Part shown: positions 1-7,447 of the stretch, piece after piece
Numbering within the stretch: position 1 is the first letter of the stretch
How the letters are laid out: every line of letters starts with the position of its first letter
NCBI GenBank assembly: GCA_018378255.1
Contig: JAGZXV010000092.1
Location: 1 to 20,880 of the forward strand
Direction: 5' to 3'
DNA from: Clostridiaceae bacterium
GTDB taxonomy: Bacteria > Bacillota > Clostridia > Lachnospirales > Lachnospiraceae
DNA: 20,880 nt
Notes under the pieces: model-generated
Told to the model about the DNA's origin: nothing
The model's input: only the letters and a program-made list of their open reading frames with translations
Database searches by the model: none
Made by a program: the position numbers and the translations under genes

Positions 1-285
1 TTTGGCTCCGCAGGAGGCCGGGGTACGGTTTGCGGTTCCAGCGATTTGTGGAGGCCGTCGGCAGCTCTTAGGCTGAAAGAAGGGAAATGAAGGGGAAACC
101 GCTGACCACAAAGTCAGCGATTTAGAGAACCTGAATCGAAAATTTCTTCAGAAATTCTTCGATGAATGTTCTCGGTACCCTTCATTTCCCTTCCTTTCAG
201 TTCTAGAACTGCCCCGGCCGGAACCATGAGCTGAAACTGCAAAACGTGCTCCGCCCTTCCGGTTCCCTGGCTTCAGCCGCCGGAT
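1..285. repeat. Long nested inverted repeat; candidate structured RNA or MITE-like element
   Basis: This stretch has no credible gene. Positions 73-94 and 178-200 are inverted copies that match completely except for one extra base. The pairing continues outward less perfectly: 26-42 matches the reverse complement of 230-246 at 14 of 17 positions, and similarity carries on toward the window edge. Inside the long stem are two further hairpins: a 7-bp stem at 100-106/113-119, and a long stem made of 125-130/168-173, 135-140/158-163 and 141-146/151-156 with a 4-nt loop and one bulge. The whole resembles a three-way junction on a long closing helix. It lies downstream of the DUF3237 gene, with no T-run that would make it a simple terminator. 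It could be a small non-autonomous mobile element, a structured RNA, or two inverted copies of an older repeat. Confidence 0.6.
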
Positions 286-411
286 TTGTCCCGGTCTTTC
301 TATGGGGGCAGGAGGCGCGAAGCTCAGGTCAAAAAAGCGAAACTACATATTCGGTCCGTCACCGCCGCCCTCCCCCCGTTCCGCCATAACATGGCGTCTC
401 TCCCGCCAACC
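286..411. other. Non-coding spacer with a short hairpin
   Basis: No gene is supported between the structured repeat and the stop codon of the DUF3237 gene. A compact perfect hairpin (6-bp stem 382-387/391-396, loop AAC) lies about 15 bases beyond that stop. Neither strand has a T-run after it, so I do not call it a terminator. It could act as a 3' end stabiliser of the minus-strand transcript. Confidence 0.4.
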
Positions 412-858
412 TTAAAGCATTTTATAAATGCAGATATCCACTCCCCTAACGCCATCCTTCACCGATCCATTCAGGCTGGCCACATAAACCCCATAGTTAA
501 GCCACTCATATTTCCCCCTGGGCGCATGGAACGTGGGCATGGTGGCGATTTTGGAATTTTCATGCACACGGCTCTTATAGCCCAGATTTTCAATGGCAAT
601 ATACACATCGTCATCTGTTTTCAGCAGATATTTAGCAAACACCGTAGCTGAAGTCACAGTAGCATCCGAATCCCCGCCGTAACCCATATTCCAGTCCGCG
701 CCGCCGGGAACCACAGTTCCGTTTAATTTTCCGTGAAAACTTCCTCCGCTGATCATAATCGCCCTTAAATATCCCCAATCATTGGCCCCCACTTCCAGGC
801 GTTCCGGGCAGTCCACCCGAAGTTCCATGATCAGTTCCGCATCCAGTTTTGTTATCAT
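412..858 (-). CDS. DUF3237 family protein
   Basis: A 148-residue cytosolic protein without signal peptide or membrane segment. Its N-terminal half carries the pattern I associate with DUF3237: an 'MELRVDCPERLEVG' strand, a glycine-rich 'SGGSFHGKLNGTVVPGGADW' segment (about residues 37-56) and a later 'LKTDDDVYIAIENLG' strand. DUF3237 proteins are small beta-barrel-like proteins with no firmly established reaction. The ATG at 858 is preceded by GAGGAAAAGGT, a reasonable ribosome site. It is the last gene of the minus-strand tctCBA/esterase cluster, 88 bp after the HSL-type esterase, which suggests a supporting role in using the imported compound. Length is normal for the family and nothing looks broken. 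The family assignment is fairly sure; the role is unknown. Confidence 0.75.
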   Translation of the reverse strand: MITKLDAELIMELRVDCPERLEVGANDWGYLRAIMISGGSFHGKLNGTVVPGGADWNMGYGGDSDATVTSATVFAKYLLKTDDDVYIAIENLGYKSRVHENSKIATMPTFHAPRGKYEWLNYGVYVASLNGSVKDGVRGVDICIYKML

Positions 859-896
859 ACCTTTTCCTCATTTCTGTACGGCTTTGTCATTTTACA

Positions 897-927
897 GAGT
901 TTGCGGATGCCGTACCGCCACAAACTC
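897..927 (-). other. Intergenic hairpin between esterase and DUF3237 gene
   Basis: A 7-bp perfect stem (897-903 with 921-927) encloses a 17-nt loop within the 88-bp gap. A second competing 7-bp pairing (GTACGGC near 877 with GCCGTAC near 908) overlaps it. There is no T-run, so these look like mRNA structures that could lower expression of the last gene or mark a processing site. Confidence 0.35.
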
Positions 928-946
928 ACCAGGTGAAAATAAAGTC

Positions 947-1846
947 TCACACTTCCTCTTTTGCAAAAATCTGCTTCATGGTTTCTATGTACAGTTTCTG
1001 CCCCTCCATGTAATCGTCCACACAATGGGTCATGAAGCCGTGGCGGCAGTCCAGATACCGTTTTGCCGTAACTTTAACGCCTGCGGCAATCATTTTGGCC
1101 GCATACTGTTCCGCCTCAAATCTGAGATTGTCTTTTCCTGCAGTGATCACCAGCGCCTCCGGCAGTCCTTTCATCATATCTGCGGTGGCAAATACAGGAG
1201 AGACATAGGGGTCTTTGGCCACATCCGGTTCGCTGGCATACAGAGCGTTAAACGCCCGGGCCCGCTCAGGAGGGATCAAAGAAGCGTCTGCCCCCTCTTT
1301 TTCCATAGGATCAGTATACAAATCCATGGGGGGATAGTCAAGAATTTGAAGCCTCATCCTAAAATCTTTGGTCTCATTGGCTTTTAATGCGATGGCCGCC
1401 GTCAAATTCCCGCCTGCGCTGTGGCCGCCGACCACCACCTTGTCCGGGTCAATGCCCAGTTCCTCTGCATTGTCAAATGCCCATTTCACCACATCATAGC
1501 ACTCATGAAAAGCAGCCGGATAAGGGTATTCCGGAGCCAGTTTATAGTCCACATCCACGGTAACACAGTCCACTTCATAGGAAACCCTGGAGCAGAAGAG
1601 AATATCCCGGTCCATATGAGGGCGGACAAAACCGCCTCCATGGATGTTGATATACAGAGGACATTTTCCGCTCTTATCTTTTCTCTGTATCACATAGATC
1701 CGGGTATCCCCTTCCCTGGTTTTCACCCACCGCTCTACACATGTGGTTTTATTCTGATACTGTTCAAATTCTTTCGGCACTTCAGCATCCAGAACACTGC
1801 TGCTGCGCAGTTGTTCCGCCAGCTTTACTTTTTCTTCAAATGTCAT
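947..1846 (-). CDS. Alpha/beta-hydrolase, hormone-sensitive-lipase-type esterase
   Basis: A 299-residue soluble esterase of the HSL (bacterial family IV) type. The oxyanion-hole motif HGGG is at residues 69-72, the family-typical YKLAPE at 101-106, the nucleophile elbow GHSAG at 141-145 (Ser143), the likely acid Asp239 in 'GKDNLR', and the catalytic His269 in 'CRHGF'. All triad residues are present, so it should be active on short-chain or bulky carboxylic esters. I chose the ATG at 1846 because GGTGGAGG lies just upstream; an in-frame ATG at 1876 would add ten residues but has a poor ribosome site and falls inside the palindromic repeat. It is separated from the upstream BD-FAE-like esterase by 295 bp of repeat-bearing spacer, so it may not be strictly co-transcribed. 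Substrate unknown. Confidence 0.85.
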   Translation of the reverse strand: MTFEEKVKLAEQLRSSSVLDAEVPKEFEQYQNKTTCVERWVKTREGDTRIYVIQRKDKSGKCPLYINIHGGGFVRPHMDRDILFCSRVSYEVDCVTVDVDYKLAPEYPYPAAFHECYDVVKWAFDNAEELGIDPDKVVVGGHSAGGNLTAAIALKANETKDFRMRLQILDYPPMDLYTDPMEKEGADASLIPPERARAFNALYASEPDVAKDPYVSPVFATADMMKGLPEALVITAGKDNLRFEAEQYAAKMIAAGVKVTAKRYLDCRHGFMTHCVDDYMEGQKLYIETMKQIFAKEEV

Positions 1847-1860
1847 AATTCCTCCACCTG

Positions 1861-1918
1861 GAGTGTGTTTGAACATTCATTTCCGTCATCTGCCAAAACC
1901 CAATTTTCAAACACACTC
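1861..1918. repeat. Small palindromic repeat, copy A
   Basis: Perfect 13-bp terminal inverted repeats (1861-1873 GAGTGTGTTTGAA and 1906-1918) flank a 32-bp core that contains TTTCCGTCATCTG. The same element occurs again in reverse orientation at 2069-2145, with its core, terminal arms and order all recognisable. It lies just upstream of the esterase start codon and contains the alternative upstream ATG of that gene. It looks like a MITE- or REP-like dispersed repeat; no transposase is nearby. Confidence 0.7.
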
Positions 1919-2068
1919 TTATCTGTTTTCCCCGTCAATTGACGGATTTTTGGTTTAAAAATAGACAACCGCCCAAAAGGATTCTGGTTGCCTTTTTTCC
2001 GGCGGAGGCCATTGCCGCCGCCGGATATTCATTATTGCATTTTATCTGGTAAATCGTGACTGCTGCAT
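1919..2068. other. Spacer between two repeat copies, no gene seen
   Basis: This 150-bp stretch has no supported gene. It contains a 14-bp perfect palindrome (1932-1945, CCGTCAATTGACGG) followed by a short T-run on the plus strand, and a GC-rich inverted repeat with 8-bp arms (TCCGGCGG and CCGCCGGA) near 1998-2026. On the minus strand, the direction of the flanking genes, neither is followed by a T-run, so they are not convincing terminators. Confidence 0.4.
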
Positions 2069-2145
2069 TAGAGTGCGTTTGAAAATTCATCTCCCACAAA
2101 TTGTGACGCACATCTGACGGAAAGCAATATTCTAACACACTCTAA
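2069..2145. repeat. Small palindromic repeat, copy B (inverted relative to copy A)
   Basis: Terminal arms 2069-2087 and 2127-2145 are inverted copies at 16 of 19 positions. Read on the minus strand, its end (GAGTGTGTTAGAA), its core (CTTTCCGTCAGATG) and its far end (TTTTCAAACGCACTC) match copy A in order, with about 15 extra bases in the middle. The end of copy B overlaps the last codon and stop of the BD-FAE-like esterase: its stop codon (2142-2144) is made of repeat sequence. Confidence 0.7.
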
Positions 2146-3071
2146 AGCAGGTATTTATCAAAGAAATTCGTTACGATCTCTTTAGTCTGATATTGGAAGA
2201 ACTCCGGCGTACCGTGTCCCGCTCCTTTCAGAAGATATAATTCCACCTTATCGTCGCGGCCCATTTCTTCCAGTTTCCGGTAAAATTCAATGCTGATGCT
2301 GGGTGGAACCAGCCAGTCGGCATCTCCGTGCATAATAAGGATCGGGGCCATATCTTTTGCCTCTTCAAGACGGTATACAGCGCTGGCATCCTTGGCCCGC
2401 TCCAGCATGGTATCGGGATCGCCGCCCATCAACGCTCCGGCGTGGGTTTCTTCCACGGTCTTCCAACGGTAATCAGGGTCATTTTCCATCTGCACCCGGT
2501 CGTGTTTCATGAGCTGAACCACATCGACCGGTCCGAACATATCATACGCTGCCTGGACCTTGGAGGAATATCCGGCCCATTCTTCCGAATCATAGCCGTC
2601 CAGATTTAATGCGGCCATGGCCGCCAGATGACCGCCTGCGCTTCTGCCCATGATGCCGATCCGGTCAGGATCGATCTGGTATTCGGCCGCATGGGCCCTT
2701 AAAAAACGGATCGCTGTTTTCACATCGATCAGCTGGTCCGGCCAATGCCCCTGGGCGCTGCTCCGATAGTAAACCGGGATCACCGCATAGCCTGATTCCG
2801 CCAGGTATTCGATTTCCGCGATCATCTGGTTTTTGTCAACACCACGGTATCCGCCCCCGGAAATCCAGATGATTACCGGCTGGATTCCCACTTTATCTGT
2901 CTCTTTTGCATCAGCCATGGCAGCTTTCAATTCGCTGTTTCCGCTGGCTGACATGATAGAAAGTTCCAGGTTCAGAGGGCTGCCCTCCAAATCCTTTACT
3001 TTTGAATAGACGATGTGATCTACAAAATTAATGGTTGGTTTATGGCGTTCTGGATTTATGTAATATTTCAA
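2142..3071 (-). CDS. Alpha/beta-hydrolase, BD-FAE / acetyl-esterase-like
   Basis: A 309-residue soluble alpha/beta-hydrolase. An oxyanion-hole segment 'ISGGGYRG' is at residues 70-77, the nucleophile elbow GRSAG at 142-146 (Ser144), the acid Asp252 in 'HGDADWLVP', and the catalytic His286 in 'GAGHG'. The overall pattern resembles the BD-FAE/xylan-esterase-like group of carboxylesterases. The start is a TTG at 3071 preceded by GGAGG eight bases upstream; no better ATG is available. It follows tctA by only 21 bp, so it is most likely co-transcribed with the transporter and acts on the imported compound or a derivative. The last codon and stop lie in a palindromic repeat, so the natural C-terminus may have been changed slightly. 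Esterase activity is likely; the substrate is unknown. Confidence 0.85.
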   Translation of the reverse strand: MKYYINPERHKPTINFVDHIVYSKVKDLEGSPLNLELSIMSASGNSELKAAMADAKETDKVGIQPVIIWISGGGYRGVDKNQMIAEIEYLAESGYAVIPVYYRSSAQGHWPDQLIDVKTAIRFLRAHAAEYQIDPDRIGIMGRSAGGHLAAMAALNLDGYDSEEWAGYSSKVQAAYDMFGPVDVVQLMKHDRVQMENDPDYRWKTVEETHAGALMGGDPDTMLERAKDASAVYRLEEAKDMAPILIMHGDADWLVPPSISIEFYRKLEEMGRDDKVELYLLKGAGHGTPEFFQYQTKEIVTNFFDKYLL

Positions 3072-3092
3072 CTTAAAAACCTCCGTACTGTC

Positions 3093-4586
3093 TTAGTTAG
3101 TCGCTGCTTTTTTCTTATCAATGGCTTCTTTAATATATGGCCACGCAACGCTCACAACAGCAACCAGAAGGAATATGAGAGACACTGGTCTCATTACAAA
3201 ATCTGCAATTCCATGGTTTCCGTAACTCATGCCTTTTCTGAAATACTCTTCCAGCTTGGGTCCGAGAATAAATGCGAGAATAAACGGGCTGCTGGGAATC
3301 TTGGCCATATCCATCAATATGCTGAGACCTGCGAATACTAACATCATCACCACATTGAACATGGTATTGCCACTGGTGTACCCGCCGACAAAACACATGA
3401 TTAAAATTACGCCGTAAAGATAATGATACGGAACTTTCAGCAGATATGGGAACCATCTCATGCCGAACAGCTGCATAAACAATACCAATAGAGCCGCAAC
3501 CAAAGTGGCTGCAAAAATAACATAAGAAATCTGCGGATTAGCGCCGATCATCAAAGGTCCCGGCTGTAAACCATGAATCATCAAACCGGATAATAAAAGA
3601 GCGGTTGTGGAATCTCCGGGAATTCCCAATGCCATCATAGGAATCAGCGCTCCGCCGACGGATGCATTATTGGATACCTCGGAAGCCCAGATGCCGTCCG
3701 GACATCCCTTTCCGAACTCTTCCGGCTTCTTGGAACCTGATTTGGCCTGGGCATAAGCTACCATATTGGAAAGTCCTGAACCCATACCAGGAAGGAAACC
3801 GATCCAAAGTCCGATCAGGAAAGAGCGGATGATGTTGACAATGTTGCTGGTAATATCCGCAATTTTAATGCCAATCCCTTTAATTCCCTTTGTGTCCACC
3901 TCAGGCATATCCTGTTGGCCTTTGGCGTAGTCCACGGCCACCTGTTTGATTGCGAATACACCCAGCATTAACGGAACCATGCTGATGCCCGCGCTCAGCC
4001 AGATACTTCCGAATGTAAAACGTTTCTGTGCCGTAACAGGGTCCATACCGATGGTTGCGATAAAAATGCCTAAGAACGCTCCCATCAATCCTTTAAAAAT
4101 ACTTCCTTTCGATAAAGAAGCAACTAACGTGATCGCGCAAAAGCATAAGGAAAAATACTCCCACGGCCCTAACTTTAATGCCAGATCCGCAATCAGCGGG
4201 CTGAGCACGGTTGCGATGATAACAGAGAAAAATGTACCTGTAAAAGAACCCAGAATACCTATGCTGAGCGCCCTCACCGTCTCACCTTTCTGGCTCATAG
4301 GATATGCGTCGAAACAGGTGGCGATGGATGCGGGTGAACCCGGAATACCAACCAATGTGGCGGCAATAAAGGAACCGGACACGCCTCCGACCCACATTCC
4401 GATCAGCATGGCAAACCCCAGTGTGGGCTGCATGCCGAAAGTCAGCGGCAGAAGAAGGGAAACGCCCAATCCGCCCGACAGTCCCGGAATAGCGCCGAAA
4501 ACAATACCAGCCAAACTACATACTAAAATGATCAGTAAATGGGATGGCTGCAGAACAGTCATTAATGCACCTAAATATGCTTCCAT
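3093..4586 (-). CDS. tctA: Tripartite tricarboxylate transporter, large membrane subunit TctA
   Basis: A 497-residue polytopic membrane protein, the usual length for TctA. It has the family signature 'GAIPGLSGG' near residues 31-39, a glycine-rich 'LIGMWVGGVSGSFIA' segment, 'LVGIPGSPASIATCFDAYP', and a mid-protein repeat of the loop motif ('GFLPGMGSGLSN', then 'MALGIPGDSTTALLLSG'). TctA forms the ion-coupled translocation pathway with TctB, fed by the extracytoplasmic binding protein TctC. The ATG at 4586 follows an excellent AAGGAGG site that overlaps the tctB stop, indicating tight coupling. Family members carry citrate, other carboxylates or aromatic acids; the substrate here cannot be read from sequence. 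The two downstream esterases suggest an organic acid that is, or carries, an ester. Confidence 0.95.
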   Translation of the reverse strand: MEAYLGALMTVLQPSHLLIILVCSLAGIVFGAIPGLSGGLGVSLLLPLTFGMQPTLGFAMLIGMWVGGVSGSFIAATLVGIPGSPASIATCFDAYPMSQKGETVRALSIGILGSFTGTFFSVIIATVLSPLIADLALKLGPWEYFSLCFCAITLVASLSKGSIFKGLMGAFLGIFIATIGMDPVTAQKRFTFGSIWLSAGISMVPLMLGVFAIKQVAVDYAKGQQDMPEVDTKGIKGIGIKIADITSNIVNIIRSFLIGLWIGFLPGMGSGLSNMVAYAQAKSGSKKPEEFGKGCPDGIWASEVSNNASVGGALIPMMALGIPGDSTTALLLSGLMIHGLQPGPLMIGANPQISYVIFAATLVAALLVLFMQLFGMRWFPYLLKVPYHYLYGVILIMCFVGGYTSGNTMFNVVMMLVFAGLSILMDMAKIPSSPFILAFILGPKLEEYFRKGMSYGNHGIADFVMRPVSLIFLLVAVVSVAWPYIKEAIDKKKAATN

Positions 4587-4600
4587 ATTCTGTAACCTCC

Positions 4601-5062
4601 TTAAAAGAATTTGCCCTTAGGCAATGGAATAACAAACAATTTAACAAATGTAAAATACAAAATGCCGGTCACTGCCAGGGCAATAATAACGGAACCGATC
4701 TTAGAAACAGGTTTCCCGCTTCTCAGTACCGCGATAAATCCCAGCATCGCAATTGGAGTGGAAATCAAAAAACCGATGTAAGTCAAACCAAGGATATAAG
4801 CTGCCATCACTGCGATGACTACGGCAAAGCGTTTCCATCCATCTCTGGTTAAATATACGGTTTCTTCCTTTGCTTCCGGATCCTTTGTAAAAAACATTCC
4901 GATACCGCACAGAATCATGCCGATTGCCGCGATCTGCGGGAAAAGGCGGGGGCCAGGCTCTGCCAGATTTGGCAGAACCCTGACCTGCTGTGTCAATACA
5001 AGAATTGCAACGCTGAGCAGTATAAATACAATACTAACTATCTTATCCTTGCTTATTCTCAC
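4601..5062 (-). CDS. tctB: Tripartite tricarboxylate transporter, small membrane subunit TctB
   Basis: A 153-residue membrane protein with about four hydrophobic segments (near residues 8-24, 34-54, 75-105 and 120-145), matching the DUF1468/TctB family in size and in its place between tctC and tctA. I place the start at the GTG at 5062 because AGAGGTG sits six bases upstream of it. An in-frame GTG at 5071 would add three residues, but it overlaps that ribosome site and has little of its own. The gene starts about 20 bp after the tctC stop and ends 14 bp before tctA. Family TctB proteins are poorly conserved, so the call leans on membrane topology and gene order, which are clear. Confidence 0.9.
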   Translation of the reverse strand: MRISKDKIVSIVFILLSVAILVLTQQVRVLPNLAEPGPRLFPQIAAIGMILCGIGMFFTKDPEAKEETVYLTRDGWKRFAVVIAVMAAYILGLTYIGFLISTPIAMLGFIAVLRSGKPVSKIGSVIIALAVTGILYFTFVKLFVIPLPKGKFF

Positions 5063-5082
5063 TTTTTTCACCTCTGATTGAT

Positions 5083-6183
5083 CTATCTAACGTTAATTCC
5101 CAGGGAAGTTGCTACATCTACGATAATCTTCTGTTCGTCTTCCAGCATCTTTCTGCTCTCTTCAACAGAGTGCCATTCCGGTGTCGCTCCCATAGCTTCG
5201 CAGCCTTTGATGAAATCAGGATCATCCAATACCGGTTTTAAAGATGCGTTGATGGCTTCAAGAGTTGCTGCGTCTGTTCCCTTTGGTGCGAAAATGTAAA
5301 CATTGGATCCCCATGATGCGTCTACGCCCTGGGACTGAAGGGTTTTCCAGTTGTCTCCTCTTGCCACAACCTCTTCCACATCGGTGCCGTCACGGCTGAT
5401 CATGCCGATTACCTTCACTTTTCCGCCTTCCACATACTGTACAGCGTTCTGATATGTAACGTTTCCGGCTGAAATAAATCCGCCTGCCACGTTGGTGAGC
5501 TTATCTGTTTCATTTGCCGCTTCTACCATTTTAAATTCAACACCGGCCGCTTTTGCGATCTGGCCCCAGATAAAATGGGATGAGTTGCCGTTTGCAATCG
5601 CGCAGGAAACCTCGCCCGGATGTGCTTTCGCATATTCAATGAATTCTGTCATATTGTTGTATGGTGCATCAGGAGCTACGATAATCGCCTGATCTCCCAT
5701 ATACTGCATAGCCGCCACAACTTCATACTCTTCAACAGGATTGATATCGGAAGCTCCTGTCTGATACTGGCAAAGGCATCCGCTGTGATTTGCTAAAAGA
5801 TTGTAGCCGTCTGCAGCTGCCGTTCTTCCTGTCTCCATACCAACCTGAGCATTGTCAAAGTTCACAACTGCTACGGATGCTCCAACTGTTTTCTGCCATG
5901 CTGTGGTGATATAACGAACCTGCAAATCTGTGCCGCCGCCTGCTTTCGCGGGAACGTTCATTGTGATTGCCGACTTAGGCCAGTCTGTAGTTGCTGCTGA
6001 ACCGGCGTCTGTTGCTGCATCTGTTTTTGCCGCCTCTGTCTTGGCCGCATCGTCTTTCGCTGCCTCTGTTTTTGCCGCTTCCGTCTTGGCTGCGGTTGTG
6101 GAATTTGATGCTCCGCCGCCGCAAGCTGCCAGTGATGCGGCTGTCATAATCGCTGCTGCTAAAATACTGATTTTCTTTCTCAT
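5083..6183 (-). CDS. tctC: TctC/Bug-type solute-binding lipoprotein
   Basis: A 366-residue binding protein. Residues 1-21 form a lipoprotein signal with lipobox LAAC, so Cys21 should be lipidated and the protein anchored outside the membrane. Residues 31-60 are an unusual linker built from about five A-A-K-(T/D)-(E/D) pentapeptides. The mature domain begins near 'DWPKSAITMNVPAKAGGGTDLQVR', typical of the Bug/TctC family, and runs full length to the end. It captures the substrate and delivers it to TctA/TctB. The ATG at 6183 follows GGGAGG. It is the first gene of the minus-strand operon and diverges from a LysR gene, whose product probably controls it through dyads in the 230-bp gap. Ligand unknown. 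Confidence 0.93.
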   Translation of the reverse strand: MRKKISILAAAIMTAASLAACGGGASNSTTAAKTEAAKTEAAKDDAAKTEAAKTDAATDAGSAATTDWPKSAITMNVPAKAGGGTDLQVRYITTAWQKTVGASVAVVNFDNAQVGMETGRTAAADGYNLLANHSGCLCQYQTGASDINPVEEYEVVAAMQYMGDQAIIVAPDAPYNNMTEFIEYAKAHPGEVSCAIANGNSSHFIWGQIAKAAGVEFKMVEAANETDKLTNVAGGFISAGNVTYQNAVQYVEGGKVKVIGMISRDGTDVEEVVARGDNWKTLQSQGVDASWGSNVYIFAPKGTDAATLEAINASLKPVLDDPDFIKGCEAMGATPEWHSVEESRKMLEDEQKIIVDVATSLGINVR

Positions 6184-6224
6184 GTCTGTGTTGCCTCCCT
6201 ATACTTTTTAATTTTCTCTGATCG

Positions 6225-6250
6225 TTTATAACTAATAATTATGTTATAAA
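6225..6250. promoter_or_regulatory. Candidate LysR operator in the tctC/lysR divergent region
   Basis: An inverted repeat with 8-bp perfect arms, TTTATAAC (6225-6232) and GTTATAAA (6243-6250), has a 10-bp spacer. The half-site GTTAT recurs as ACAGTTAT at 6259-6266 and 6322-6329, in the same orientation. AT-rich dyads of this kind between a LysR gene and its divergent target are typical LysR-type binding sites. The region is AT-rich, so chance similarity is possible. Confidence 0.5.
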
Positions 6251-6352
6251 GATAATCAACAGTTATACTTAGTTTCTTGGTTTTTTGGAATTTTACCTGA
6301 ATCTATGTAATTTTCCCTTTGACAGTTATGATTATAGTACATATATTGAGGA

Positions 6353-6381
6353 TTGACAAACATTTAATATTTATATATGAT
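6353..6381 (+). promoter_or_regulatory. Promoter of the first lysR gene
   Basis: A perfect -35 box TTGACA (6353-6358) and a TATGAT -10 box (6376-6381) are separated by 17 bp, about 35 bp before the start codon. This is a strong vegetative-type promoter by sequence. Confidence 0.75.
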
Positions 6382-6415
6382 ATAAGCATAAGTTATATAT
6401 CTTGTGAGGTATTAT

Positions 6416-7414
6416 ATGAATACACGTCAACTTACTTATATTATAGCAATTGCGGAAAAAGAAAGCTTATCCGGCGCCGCCGCGGAACTTGGCGTTTCCC
6501 AGCCGGCCCTGAGCAAATATCTGGCCGATCTGGAAAAGGAACTGAATACGGAACTCTTTCTGAGACATAAGAAAAAGCTTCTGCTCACTGCGGCGGGACG
6601 GATCTACGTGGATGCGGCTAAAAAGATCGTATCGGTAAAAGAACAGACCTATCAGACGATTTCCTCTCTGTCCAGAGAGTATAAAGAGACGATCACAGTA
6701 GGCGCTACCCCTCTTCGGGGCTCCATTGCCATCGCCCGCATATTTCCATTTTTCTGCAAACGCTATCCCAACATCAACATTGCCATAAAAGAAAGTTATA
6801 TGGCCGGTCTCAGGCAGGCGGTCATCGAACAATCCGTGGATGTGGCGCTGGGCACCTGTATCGATCTGGACAGCCCTGATATTCTGCATATATCGGCCTG
6901 CGAAGAAGATCTTGTGCTGGGCGTTCCGGTATTTCATCATCTGGCCCCAACCGCCAGCCGGGATCTGGATCACCTGACTACAGTCGATATCAGGGAATTT
7001 AAAGACAGCCCGTTTCTCATGGGCGGCAAAGGTTCTACCATACGCACTCTGGCCGACAGCATCTTTAAACAAACCCATATGAACCCTACCGTTGTTTATG
7101 AATCCAACAATAATCTGGTCCTTCTCAACATGATACAGAGCGGCGCAGGTGTTTGTTTCCTGCCGAAATCCGCCATGAAGCCGTCGGATCACATTGTATA
7201 TTTTTCCATACGCCCCCGCTATTTTCTGAACCTTTCCATCATGGTTCCGAAAAATCATGTGCTGAGTGAAGAGGAACGCTATCTGACCGCCCTTGTGCTG
7301 GCTTCTGACTGCAACCACCCCAGATACCGGTTAAATCCCACTCCCCTGGCAAAACAGATCATGGATGAATTTCCTATGCCGGAGTTTACGGATGAATTTC
7401 CATTTACATTTTAG
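6416..7414 (+). CDS. LysR family transcriptional regulator (first of tandem pair)
   Basis: A 332-residue LysR-type regulator. Residues 1-60 form the winged helix-turn-helix ('AIAEKESLSGAAAELG', 'SQPALSKYLADLEKEL', 'LTAAGRIYV'); residues from about 88 form the periplasmic-binding-like effector domain. I use the ATG at 6416, five bases after AGGT, since the next residues match the usual LysR N-terminus; an upstream in-frame GTG at 6404 overlaps that site. It is transcribed divergently from tctC, the classic layout for a LysR regulator controlling its neighbour with an imported metabolite as co-inducer. At 332 residues it is longer than the usual 290-310, with a hydrophilic C-terminal tail of about 30 residues. 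The target assignment is inference. Confidence 0.92.
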   Translation: MNTRQLTYIIAIAEKESLSGAAAELGVSQPALSKYLADLEKELNTELFLRHKKKLLLTAAGRIYVDAAKKIVSVKEQTYQTISSLSREYKETITVGATPLRGSIAIARIFPFFCKRYPNINIAIKESYMAGLRQAVIEQSVDVALGTCIDLDSPDILHISACEEDLVLGVPVFHHLAPTASRDLDHLTTVDIREFKDSPFLMGGKGSTIRTLADSIFKQTHMNPTVVYESNNNLVLLNMIQSGAGVCFLPKSAMKPSDHIVYFSIRPRYFLNLSIMVPKNHVLSEEERYLTALVLASDCNHPRYRLNPTPLAKQIMDEFPMPEFTDEFPFTF

Positions 7415-7447
7415 AGTTTCGTCATTATAAATAGGAGACACTGCCTT

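Noticed and set aside
286..651. Open frame of 121 codons on the plus strand
   Set aside because: It is antisense to the DUF3237 gene for most of its length and has no ribosome site or recognisable motif.
1935..2138. 67-codon minus-strand frame between the esterases
   Set aside because: It runs through palindromic repeat copy B and non-coding hairpins and resembles no protein family.
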